Shown piece by piece: positions 50,201 through 62,405 of a stretch of DNA of 64,000 nt. The translations under genes and the position numbers were made by a program. Where the stretch lies: assembly GCA_002245135.1 (NCBI GenBank), contig NGBS01000606.1, forward strand, positions 43,396-107,395, read 5' to 3'. Position 1 is the stretch's first letter. Every line of letters begins with the position of its first letter. Origin of the DNA: Proteromonas lacertae (taxonomy: Eukaryota; Sar; Bigyra; Opalinata; Proteromonadidae). Below the pieces are notes generated by a model. It was not told the DNA's origin. It saw only the letters and a list, made by a program, of their open reading frames with translations, and did not search any database.

Positions 50201-53200
50201 CAATGGAAAAAGGTGTAGTATTGGTGATTGAACATTCTCATTTATTATCAAGTGATATATTACAACTATTTGAAACATTTATTGATCCAACCACTAATGA
50301 ATTTGAATATATGAATAAAACCTTCAAAATACATCCATCATTCAGAGTGATATTCAATTTCACAACATCTGGTGATAGAAAACCAACTCAATCAATACCT
50401 TGTTATTGTCCAAGTTTTGAAATAAAAGAATATACCAATGAAGAAAAGAGTAAGATATTTGACTTACCAAAAGAAATATTTGAAAATGATTTATTCTCAA
50501 TGACTCAACTTCATTATTTAATTCCATTAAAATCAATATATAAAGATAAGTTACCTTTTTTACTTGGTTTATTTTGTGATGAAAGTAAAATATCATTATT
50601 AGATGAAATATTCAAAGATATAATAAAGAATACAACAATCGAGACATTTTTGAAAAGTAGAATTAGAATCATAAAAGAAAAGAAACATTATACTCTATCA
50701 AAATATAACATATCAACAACATGTGAATTAAAAGAATTGTTTAACAATCAAGATAATTGGTATTTGGAAAGTCTATTTCGATTATCGTTATTATCATCAA
50801 GTGATTGTCAAGCACCAGTTTTATATATCACATGTGAATCATTCCAAATGTCTTTAATGAATGATTTATATGAAGATAATGGAAGATTTATCGAATTATC
50901 AAGATCTTATGATTCTTCTTATTTGATAGGAAGTACTTTAATTTCCAGTCCATCTGAATTATTAACAACAATGAATCAAATAGCAACATCATATAACAAT
51001 TACAATAAAGGAAATCCAAGTGATACATTTGTTAAATGGAAGAATAATATGAATGAAATAATGAAATATAATGAAGAATCTTGTTTATTCTTCAAACCTG
51101 GCTTGATAATGACAAGTTTTATAACTGATGAAACATTGATATTAAATCATTTTGATCTTATAAGTGAATCTGTTTTACCCAGAATAACAGGATTGTTAGA
51201 GTTATACAAAGGAAATATGTTCTTTAACAAAGGTAATTATAGTGAATATGATTATTCAATTTATGAAGATATAATGAATCAAATAAAAGATATAAGGAGT
51301 TTTATTCCACCCAAGATGATAGGAGTAATAAGTGATAGTGATTTTAATAGAATTAATGATAAATCTTTATTCTTGCCAATCTATTGTCCAAATCCAACAC
51401 AAACAGAAATAATCAGAAGATTTCCATTATATAAAGTTATAAAAGGATATCCATTACACTTTTACACATTAGAGAATAGAATACAGAAGTATTTTAGAAA
51501 TCCAATTGATTCAATGTTTTATTTAGATTATATATCAAGAAATCATCAATCAAGATATGAATTACTAAGATTGGAAAAAAACAAATCTGTTTCTCAACCA
51601 TTACAAAGACTATTCAAATTAGATAATAAGAATTCTGAAGAAGTATCAGCGAATTTGGATGTTGATGAATTATTGAAAGAAGTATTTAGTATTAGTTTTA
51701 TGATAGTGTATAATACTATTCTGGATTATTTGAATAAGAATATTCAAGAATCATTCTATCTAGTTCCAACCACAGTTCATATGATATTGACATTATTATT
51801 AGGAATACAATCGAATTTACCAGTGATATTAGAAGGTGATCCAGGTGTTGGTAAATCAGTAACAGCTCAACATGTTTATAATGCTTTGGATATTCCAATA
51901 TTCAGATTTAATTTATCACCAAATATAACAATTCAAGAATTATTTGGTAGTTTAACAATTGGTTCTGATCAAAATCAAAAAATTAAAGCAGGTATAATAA
52001 CAACAGAATTAGAAAAACATAAAGATGATAAAGAAATAGGATTTCTATTTGATGAATTAAATTTAGCTCCATCTGATGTATTGGATGAGTTTTACACATT
52101 TATAAAATGTTGTACTGATAAGAATAAAACAACATTTGATGCTCCTGGTTATGGAACAATAAAACTACCAAAGAAAGTTCATATAATTTGTACTTTAAAT
52201 CCTGCTTCAATGACAAGTAACAGATCTTCTTTATCAAGTAATTTATTAACAATTAGTCTATATCATAATGATATATCATATCAATTATCTGAATTATTGA
52301 CAATAGGCAAACAAATATTAAAGCAAAGTGAAAATCCAGAAGATGGAGCTGAAGATATAGAAAAGTTCAATCAAATAATTAATCAATTATTTGAACAATC
52401 CTTAAGACTTGGAAAACAAATAGGTATTGGATTTACATTGAGAGAACCAATCAAAGCAATAGAAGTGTGGAGAAGTTTTGATATAAAAGCTGATATTAAA
52501 ATAGCTTTATGGTTGACATTTGGATGTAAATACAATCAGTATGATATTCAAGAAATAGAGAGAATATTATCAATCAATAATAAGATGGATATAAAACTGA
52601 TAGGTAAAGAAAAAAATACATTATTAACAGGTCCTTGGCCAATTCCATTCTCAAAAAAATCTTGTGGATTTGATTTTAATCAATTTACAACCTTAGAAAA
52701 ATCCTTAGCTTATAAAATAGCTTTATCATATATATCCAAAAGAGCAGTGATATTATACGGTCCATCTCCATCTGGCAAAAGTTATGTATTAAGAAGATTA
52801 GCAGAATTATATAATCAGACATTGATAGTTGTTCCATTGAATAGTGAAAGTACAAGTTCTTTATTGATAGGTAGAATGGAATTAGTTTCATGTGGAGAAG
52901 AAAAGAAAACTTCATTAGAGTTTAAGAAAGGTCCATTATTAACAGCTATAGAAAAAGGATGTTGGATAGTAATAGAAGATATAAATCTAGCAAGTGGTGA
53001 TATTTTGGAAAGATTAAACTCATTATGTGAAGAAAATCCAGAATTGAAAATAACTGAATATAATGGTGAGAATGGAGATAAAGAAATAAGATATACAAGA
53101 GATAATCCCAAAGCTGAATATAGCATTCATGATAATTTCCGAATTTATTTCTCTTTTTCAACAACCAATCTAGCAACAATTCCAGCTCCATTGTTAAGTC

Positions 53201-56200
53201 GTTGTATAGAGATATATGCCAATCCATTAAACACAGTAGAATCTGCTCAAGAATTGTGTTATATAAAAGAAAAAGAGGATGAAGTGAAATGTTTTGGAAA
53301 AGAAATTCCAATTAATTTCAGAAATATACTGAGATATTTGAATAATCCAAATGATGAAAGTTATGAATTTGAATTTCATATGAGAAGAGAATCAAAATAT
53401 CCAATATTAGTAAAACCTCCAGAAAGTAATGTATCTAATATTAGAATATTAATAAGAAGATTGGAAGATAAGAATGTTGATAAAATTGAAGATTTGATAG
53501 AACAAGTAATGAATGATAGTATATTAATGTTTAATGACGAAGAAAAAGAAAATCTGAAGAGAATAATAGATGAAAATTATATATCTTCATTACTGTATTA
53601 TCCACTTTATCAGATATATTCAACAGTGAATAAAAACTTTGGTAAAAATACTACAATAATTGAATGTAATCCAATTCTTCAAAGATGGATTTTATTCAAA
53701 TACTTCAAACTATCTTCATCAGAAAAGTTAAAGTCAATGCATAAATGCCCTTTGATTAATATCAAAGATAATGAAATATGTAAATTAAAAGAATATTATG
53801 AATTGCAAAAAAGATTCAGATGAATTGTTGTTATGTTATATAATAGGTAAAGATAAAGTATTATTGAATAATAAAGATTCTCAATGGAATAAATATCAAA
53901 ATGTGTTTAGTGATATAATTGAAAAGATAGATGAATTAGGTCCAATAGAAGTAATAAAGAATATAATAAACAAAACACTTCGATTATTGAAAAGTTATTC
54001 ATCAAATATATCAAGAAGAACAAAAGAAAATACTGGAATGACTGATTTACTATTTGATGAGATTCAAGGATTATATGATGAATTTGATGAAGCAATGAAA
54101 GATACAACTTTAAAACTGAATAGATTCTATGGAATGGATAAATATTTTGAAGAATATTCTTACATTTTATACTGAAATGAAAGATTTAAAAGCAATATCT
54201 ATGATAAGAGAACATAAGAAAAAACAAAGACAAATGAATTATAACAAAATCAAAAGAGAATTAGCAAATATAAAGAGTGAATTTGAAATGGATTTTGAAG
54301 AAGAGAATAATATAGAAGGAATAGATGATGATGCTTATGATTTATTAAAAGATATAAAACAAATAAAAGATACAATAATTGATTATAGTCAGATTCAAGA
54401 TAATAATGCAAGATTATATTTAGAGTGTAGTCATTTCTTATATGCTTTAGAAGTGTCAAATACAGCATCAGCAATAGTTCAATATTATGAAGTATTGAGA
54501 GAATTAGAAATATCAAAAGATAAGTTAATTCATGATTTTGAGAATTTTGAAGTAAATGAAAAAATCTTTAGAAATATATGTGACAGCTAGAATCAATTAT
54601 TATGCTAAAACTGTAGATTTAAATCATTATTATTCCATAATTAAAGAAGCTCCATTTTATATTCATAGGATCTGTAACTCAAGAACAATTAGATAGTGCA
54701 ATAAATACTTTATTAGAAAGTGAATGGATTAAATCGAAACAAAGATTTATCAATGGGAGAGTTGATTATGATTTATCACATATAATTGATAAATGCAAAT
54801 CAAAGCATTATAATGATAATTTGGATTTACAAGCATTGAGAATTATTAGATATGTAGAAGAAGAAAATGAAAGAGAATTGGATTTACATAAGATATTATC
54901 ATTAGAACCATACAATTACACAAGTAAATGTGAACCAGGAACAATAGTATCATCATCTGATTTAAAAGTATGAATATCAAATTAAAGAATTATGAATATG
55001 AAAAATGAACCTTTGTTTTATATCTATGAAGGAATATATAATTCTTCACTGCCATTTCATGATAAATTAGTTTTAATATGTCCATTATTACAAAATGAAT
55101 TATCAGATATTGTGTTAGAAATATTGAGTGAAATATCATTGAAAGATTTCTTTAAAACAAATCCTATTCTAAAATCAATAGATGATATAATTCCAAAAAC
55201 AGATGAATATATTCAAAATGAATATAAAAGCAAACTTCAAAACGATTTATAAGAACATACAGAGATTAGAAAAAGGGTATAATGAATTGAAGAATAATAA
55301 AAGCAAATTAGAAGAAAAATATAAACAAATGGAAGATAAATTAAAAAGAGATGCTAAAAAAGCTGTTGAAAGAGATAATAAAGAATTTGAAAAGAAATAT
55401 GGATCAATAGAATCAATAGAGAAAGCTAAGAATTATATTTTGACATTATATTATCATGAATCAATAAATCATATGATTGAAAAGACTAATTCATATGAAT
55501 TATTTTTAACTGAAAAATTAAAATCAAAATTAGACAATATGCAACCAGACTCAGTTTATTTCAAAGTTGTTATTTTCAGATATAATAAGAATTCTAGTTT
55601 CAAATTTAAACTTCATTGTGGTGATGATTCTAGTATTGAGATTTACAAATCATGAAATATATATTTCTAAAGAAGGATGGGGAGATTGGATAAGGAATGA
55701 ATTTGGTTTAAGTAATGAAAGAAAAGAATTATATGTTGTTTTGCCATTATCAACTTATGATGTGAATGTTGAAATAACAAAGAAATATGGTGCTGTGGAA
55801 ATTGAATATAAATATTATCCATTTAATTCAGATAGTAAAGATGATTATTTTTCTCGTTCTTTGATGTTAAATATGATAAAATTCTGTAAAGAAAATGAGA
55901 TTAGATTTGCAACTGATTTTAATAAAGAATTGTTTAATGAGTATTCATTTTTGCTTAGAAGTGTTACAAAGATTAGTGTTTATAGTTTATTAACTCAAAC
56001 TGAACAAAAATTATATGCATATGAAAAGAGTAAATTAAATAATTCATATTTTGATTCAGATTTAAATATATTCCCAATTACCCAAGATTTTGAATTAAAC
56101 AAATTAGTATCTATATTTTCAATTCCAAGAAATGCTACCAAAAGCAAATGAAGTTGAAATGAGCTAGATTAACAGAAGATTTATTTAAAGCCTATATAGA

Positions 56201-59200
56201 ATCATCATTTGCTTCTGTAAATGATTATTATTCATATATTTCATATTCCAAGAAAGTATCAAAAAGGAATAAAGAATGATTTTAAAGATATAATAAAAGA
56301 GATTAATAATTGTGAAAAGGAGATTAATGAAATTGAAAATGAATATTCAATAATGGCATGAGGAATCAGAAAAAAGAAAAAAAGAAAAGGAGAGAATTGT
56401 AAGACGAAAACCAATACAATCAAAAGTGTTTATCTCAGAAGGATATGAATATAAAAGAGATAATTCAAAGTCAAAAAAAGATAAAATGAATTTAGCTAAT
56501 GTGATATTTATAACGAATATCAAAGATCATGAATTTATTCTTCCTGAAGATGATTATTTTGAATTACCTCCATTAGTAAAATCCAGATCTAATCCAATTA
56601 TAACAATTCCAATAATCAATCCATCTAACATCAATATATCTGATTGAATCAAAGAATTGTCATAGTATAATAACACCAGCAAGTGAATTAGAAATAATGG
56701 TTGATAATCCAGAAGTAGGAGAAATAGAAATACCAATAAAAATATCAATTCCAAACAAGTCAATTGAAATGAAAGTGAAAATTTGAAGTGAAAGAATATG
56801 ACGATGTTTTCTTCACAAATTATCAATGTGGAATTGATTCAAGTCATCCAAACAGATTAATCTATACATGTAAGTATTAATGATGCCTCCATTTGAATTA
56901 ACATGGTATGATGAAAAAGGAAAACACTACAATACAACATAATAGGAAAGATGATATTAAAATGAAAGTTGATGATCGTTATTCTGTTTATTATGTTTCT
57001 TCTTTAAGTCAACCATTAGGTTTTAAATTTATAGAAAGAAAAGGAAAATGGAAGATTATATAAAGCCTGATAAGAGAATCTCCATTAAATGATATTGTTG
57101 GTTTGCCAAAAGATATAGTTGATGTAGATGAAAAATTAAATCAAATACAACAAAAGAATAGTTTGACAGAATATGTTAATGGTTTAAAGAATATATTCTT
57201 ATCAAAACTATCAAATAATGAAGATGTAAGTGATAAAGTAAATCAAATAATTTCCTATTTATATCATATATCAGTTAACAAAGAAGATTATCTGAATAGT
57301 ATATTCAAATTAGTAAATGATAATCTTCAATACATAAACACTCAAAATCATCCATTAATATGGAAAGAAAAACGAGAATTAGGAAATGAAGTTGAGAAAG
57401 AATATAAACAATCCACAAAATGATAGAAAGAAAGCAGTTGCTGAAATAAAACAGAATGAGAATATCACATTATTAACAAGAGTCAATAAAGGTGATAATA
57501 ACAATGGAAAAGGAAAATTAGTAAAATTGAGTAATAAGAGAACGTGATAAAGATATAAATGTTATAGCAAGTGCTTTTATAGGTGATATGAATGCTGAAA
57601 TAGAAGATGAAGCAAATGAAGAAAATGAAAATGATGAAAATGAGAATGATATGAATGAAGAGCATGTTGAAAGACAGAAAGATAATTTGAGGAATATGAA
57701 TGTAAGAGATATATTAGAACATTTCAAAACTATGACATTAGATGAATATTTCAAATCAATAAATGAAAGAAGAAATGATAAAGATGCAACAAAGATAATG
57801 AAATTGAAAGAAGAAGAGAATAGACTTCCATCATCAGAATTTAAACTAATCAATGAAATTGATACTAATATGATGAAAGAATATAGAAAATCATTATTGA
57901 AAATATGTTTATTATATGACAAATGAGATAAGAAATCTAAATTCAAAGAGAGAAAACCCATTACAACTGATTCAAACATTGACAATAATAATTGATACAT
58001 CATTTACTCATAAGAAATACAAAGCCAGATTAAGATCATTAACAGCATGTATATTATTATTGATTTGTAAAGAGTTGAATATATCAACCCAAATATTAGC
58101 ATCATTATCTCATGGTCAATGTATATCAATAGCTGAATATAAAGAAGATTTATATATAAAAATGAGTCGAATATTTGATTTAGAAGGAGTAGAGAAAATG
58201 CCTTCAACTCCATTAGATGTATTTTCATATCCTGAAGATACACCAACAAATAATCCAAAGCATGATCATATGTATATAATAGTAAGTGATTGTTTTTCAG
58301 AACAATTATTAACATCCAATGATGATGTATGTAATTTCATAAGAAGTAATTTGAAAGTATTATTTTTGATGAGAATAAATGGAAATAATGATCATCCAGA
58401 TGAATTATTATCACCTGATAATTCTGCAATGATGAAAAATGTGTTGAATACAATTTTACATCAAATAACAATATAATGATTGATAATGAAAGATGTTTTG
58501 AAGATATGAAATATTTTGTGAAATTATATCCTTTCTTCTATTCTGAAAGAGTAATAGAATATAATATACCAAAAGATATAAAACCCCAATCTAATCCAAA
58601 TATAAATGATAATTCAAAATCAATAGGAATAGGATTATATGAAGTAAAAGAAAAAGATATATATGCAGTTTTAATTGATGATAGTAAATATCATGGAAAT
58701 ACAATAAAACTACCAGCTGTTGGTGATAAAGATTTAGATTTCATAAGTCATGGAAATGGTAATGTTGTATTACATAAATATTTGACAGAAGAATATAAAG
58801 AGTAATTTGTTATTTTACCCATTAAATTCTTCTTTAACAATTCCAAACAAACCAACAACATGGATAGCTAGTGTATCTGGAACATCAATTCATTTCCAGA
58901 ATTTCATAAAGTTCATAATAACAGGAATAAGTGATGGAAAGTTATTCAAAAAGAAAACAGGAAATAAGATAAGATCTTATAGTTTATCAATAGTGTTAGA
59001 TGCATCTTCATTCACAATGAATCCAATCAATATATCTCATACATTAAAGACATTTTATACCTTATTAAGAGGAATATGTGAAGTGAATGTTCCAGCCATA
59101 GATATTTGGATTGCAACTGATCAAATAAACAAAATAGGAACAGGTTTAAACTCAACCGATGCTTGGAGTCCAATAATAATGAGTTCAATAAATCAAATAG

Positions 59201-61330
59201 TAGAAACATGTAAAGATCATCCAATTGAAGTGACTTGTTTATGTGAAACATTACAATATTCAATAGCAACTTGTACATCCAGACCATATAGTCCAATAGT
59301 ATTTGTATTAACCAATAACAATATGATGAATAAAGAAATGAAGATAAGATTGAAAGAAGTGATAAAATCAACTGATTGTAATATAATTGGAATGGGAGTT
59401 GGATATAATTTATATGTTGATAATATGAAGAATTTATTCCCTCATTATTTATGGAGTTATAATCCTGATAATTTAGACAAAGTAATATCTTCAATGAGTA
59501 ATCCAATCATAAAAAGAAAGGGGATTTACAAAAGTGTCCATATCCATTTGAAAATGGTTCAATCAATGATTTAACAATGCCAGTTTCAATAATGGATGAA
59601 ATAATGGTGAAATTTATAAGTGAATTATATTCTGTATATGAATTTAGAGCCAAGTTCTTTAATGTATTAAAGACTCAAGATGGAGATATAAATGCTTTAG
59701 AAGAGAATGTGGCAAGTAATGAATATGATTTAGGTAAAGATGGTGCATTTAAAGGATTTAATGTATTGATAGTGATATTATATTTATGTCGTGGAATAAG
59801 AGATTCAAGAACAGGAAATATAATAGATCCAGATATAACTGATGCTATATTACAGAATGGAAAAGCTGATGAAAAAGGAGTAAATCATAGTCCAGTAAAG
59901 AAACTTGAAGAAAAAGGCTTTAGAGTGTTGGTAGTTTATGATTATTATACAGCAATTCAAGAAATAGCTACAAAACAATATAGAAGTGTAATAGTAACAT
60001 GTAGTGATGGAACAGGAGTATTTCCTAAAGAAGCAGCTAATACAGAGTTTGGTTATTTATATTCATTTATTGATGTATTAAAACAGTTTTATGAATGTGG
60101 AGGAGGTATATTTTGGATGTTAGAAAACTATCCATATACTTATGAAGCAGATATATTCTTTGAGAGAGTATATGGAATAAAAGAATTGTGTGATGATGTA
60201 GATTTAGCTGGAGGAAAGACAATGAGTCGAGATGTAAGTGCAACAGCAGGTCATTTCTTAACAGTTGGAGAAGATGCATTCCAATTTAATCTCGACAATT
60301 TGAAGATTGATACTGGATTGAAATATATATTTGAAGGTAAAACTTTAGCATGTTTAGATGAAAAAGCATTAAAAAGAATAGGATTTAAGAAGTTTGCATG
60401 TGAATCAACAGGTAAAGCTTCAATAATGTTGAAAGAACAAGAAGGAAATAAAGGTAAAATGGTGATAGATACAGCTTCAACGAAATTATTTTTAGAATTC
60501 ACAAGTGATGGAACAAGTAGATGGATTAGTAATGCTGTTGTTTGGTTATTGAATATTGATAGTTATTTCTCATGTAATAGATTCAATGGAAATATTCCAA
60601 ATACCTTACCAATTCAAGTTGATATGAGTAAGATAAAAATTGATAATTCATATTCAAAAAGAGAGATATCTAAACCAGTGAATTTCTGTTTATCAGTTGT
60701 AATGGATTGTACTGGATCAATGGAACCTTATATTGAAAGTACAAAGAATTTAATTATATCATTATTCAATGAATTAAATGAAATAAAAAATGCAGCACGT
60801 GTAAACAAAAGGTCTAAAATATGTGCTCAATTCGTTGGATATAAAGATTTTTGTGATGGTTCAAATTCTTTTCATAATTCAGGTGTTACAAGTAATTTTT
60901 CCAGTATTGAATCATTTATAAGTGGTGTTAGTGCTGGAGGAGGTGGTGATGAATGTGAAGACGTAGTAGGTGGATTAAAACAAGCTTTTGATAGATTATA
61001 TCCGTATAAGGATTATAAACATATGATAATATTTGTGGAGATGCAGCTAATCATGGCGATGGAGGAGTTGATGATTATCCTACTACTCATCCAAAAACAG
61101 GAAGATTGTGGGATGATGAATGGAGATATGTAGTAAATGAAATGGTTAGTTATGAACCAGATGTTTATTTTATGGCTGTTGGTAAAGATTCGATATTAAG
61201 AACAAGACAAAGATTGATGAAATTCTATCCTAAAGTTAAAGATTATCAAGCGAATGATGCTTCACAGTTTTCCAGAGTAATGAGAGAAGCTGTAACAGCT
61301 CAATACAGAGTATATGTAGGAGTTTCATAA
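47269..61330 (+). CDS. Giant midasin-like protein: six AAA+ modules, three vWA-like domains, GATase-like domain
   Basis: About 4,600 residues. Start MISTVYISSPKNKHN, 37-nt intron (47362-47398), Pro-rich N-terminus. AAA modules: 1 (48.5-48.9 kb; GKTSSAKT, VILLDELSLAN, RIIATQNPAG), 2 (49.3-49.8 kb, degenerate), 3 (50.0-50.4 kb; GHKESGKS), 4 (50.8-51.5 kb, degenerate), 5 (51.8-52.2 kb; GDPGVGKSVT, GFLFDELNLAPSD, IICTLNPAS), 6 (52.7-53.2 kb; GPSPSGKS, WIVIEDINLASGD). A helical linker, then an acidic stretch (57.6 kb; NEENENDENENDMNEEH). vWA-like 1 (57.96-58.47 kb; IIIDTSFTHK) and 2 (58.97-59.5 kb; LSIVLDASSF) are degenerate. A GATase-like fold (59.8-60.5 kb; CGGGIFWMLENYP) follows, then vWA 3 (60.66-61.33 kb) with intact MIDAS DCTGS and GGGGDECED. 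More than 20 indels at 53.8-59 kb, plus single ones near 48.15 and 61.04 kb, break the frame. Confidence 0.75.
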
Positions 61331-61427
61331 TATTATACAAAATTATTAAAATATATAATTAATTGTTTATTTAATTCTTCGAAATAGTAATTCATTAAAA
61401 AAAGAATTGATTATTCTTGATAAACTT

Positions 61428-62282
61428 TTAATAATTCGATAATACATTCACTTCCAATATTCTTCTTTCTTCTTCATTAAATTCATCTTCTTTATTATCT
61501 TCATTGTATTTGTTCATTATTACATTTTGAATTCTCTCATCTTTTATACAATATATTTCTATATGATTTTTACATTCATTTTTCTTTAATTCTATTTTCA
61601 TTTCTTCAACATTTCTTTATTCTCTTTTTCTATCTCTTTCTCTTTTATCTTTTCACTATCGATATCTTCTTCTATCAAATGTTTAAAATCATCTTTAATC
61701 TCTTTATTATCTTTCTCATTCTTTTGGAATTTATACCATTCTAATAATCGATTTAATAACCATAACTCATTCACTATTATCACATCTCTCATATTTAATA
61801 TCTCAATCAAATTATTCATTTCTAATTTCAATCTCAACAAATATTCATTCTTATATAAATATTTATATCCTCGCTTTTCTATTTCCATATTTTTCAAGTC
61901 TTCTATCTCTCTCAAACATCCACCAAATACATTACAGATATGAATTAATTTCATTAATACTTCATCATCTATATTATTCTTCACAAATCATAACAATCAT
62001 TTATTACTCTTTTTCACAATAACATAAACAAAACATCAACACTTCACACACATTCTCTTTACAGATTATCAGTTCACCACCACTGTAGTATTTCTCTATC
62101 TCATAATAACCAATTTCTTCGATTTCTTCATATAACTCTAAAACTCCAACAAACTCACGATCTAACAACAGTTTCTTTACAGTTTCATTTCTATTCACTA
62201 AAATTGATTTGATTGACATTATTCGATTATCTCCAATCTTCACTTCTATATCACCAAAACCACTTTAACCAATTTTCGACAT
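61428..62282 (-). CDS. BTB/POZ-like protein
   Basis: Starts MSKI, then a 24-nt intron (the shortest here), then EVKIGDNRIMSIKSILVNRN, resembling the N-terminal strands of a BTB fold, continuing SGGELIICKENVCEVLMFCL. A second frame break near 61990 is explained either by a 49-nt GTGAAA..ATATAG intron (giving FCLCYYDDEVLMKLIHIC) or by an indel. Then LRLKLEMNNLIEILNMRDVI resembles the post-BTB helices. A missing A near 61600 (-1) restores an evident C-terminal extension: MKIELKKNECKNHIEIYCIK to EVNVLSNY. Likely a substrate adaptor or scaffold, but the match is weak. It converges on the giant gene with about 97 bp between. Confidence 0.55.
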
Positions 62283-62405
62283 AATCTATCATAAAAGTAA
62301 ATATAAAATATACCCCTCTTCTCTTATGCTTTTATTTACTTTTATTATAATGGTAAAATGTCGAAAAAAAAACAATAGAAATCATAATAAATTTTAATAT
62401 TAGTT

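Noticed and set aside
53798-59530. Euplotes-like +1 frameshifting by skipping the T of every stop codon
   Set aside because: It always yields an open frame by construction. At 54665, 54560, 36406, 21414 and 300-318 the shift demonstrably lies upstream of the stop, judged by conserved residues or codon choice, and BBS9 has a shift with no stop near it. A few -1 changes also exist (61040, 61600).
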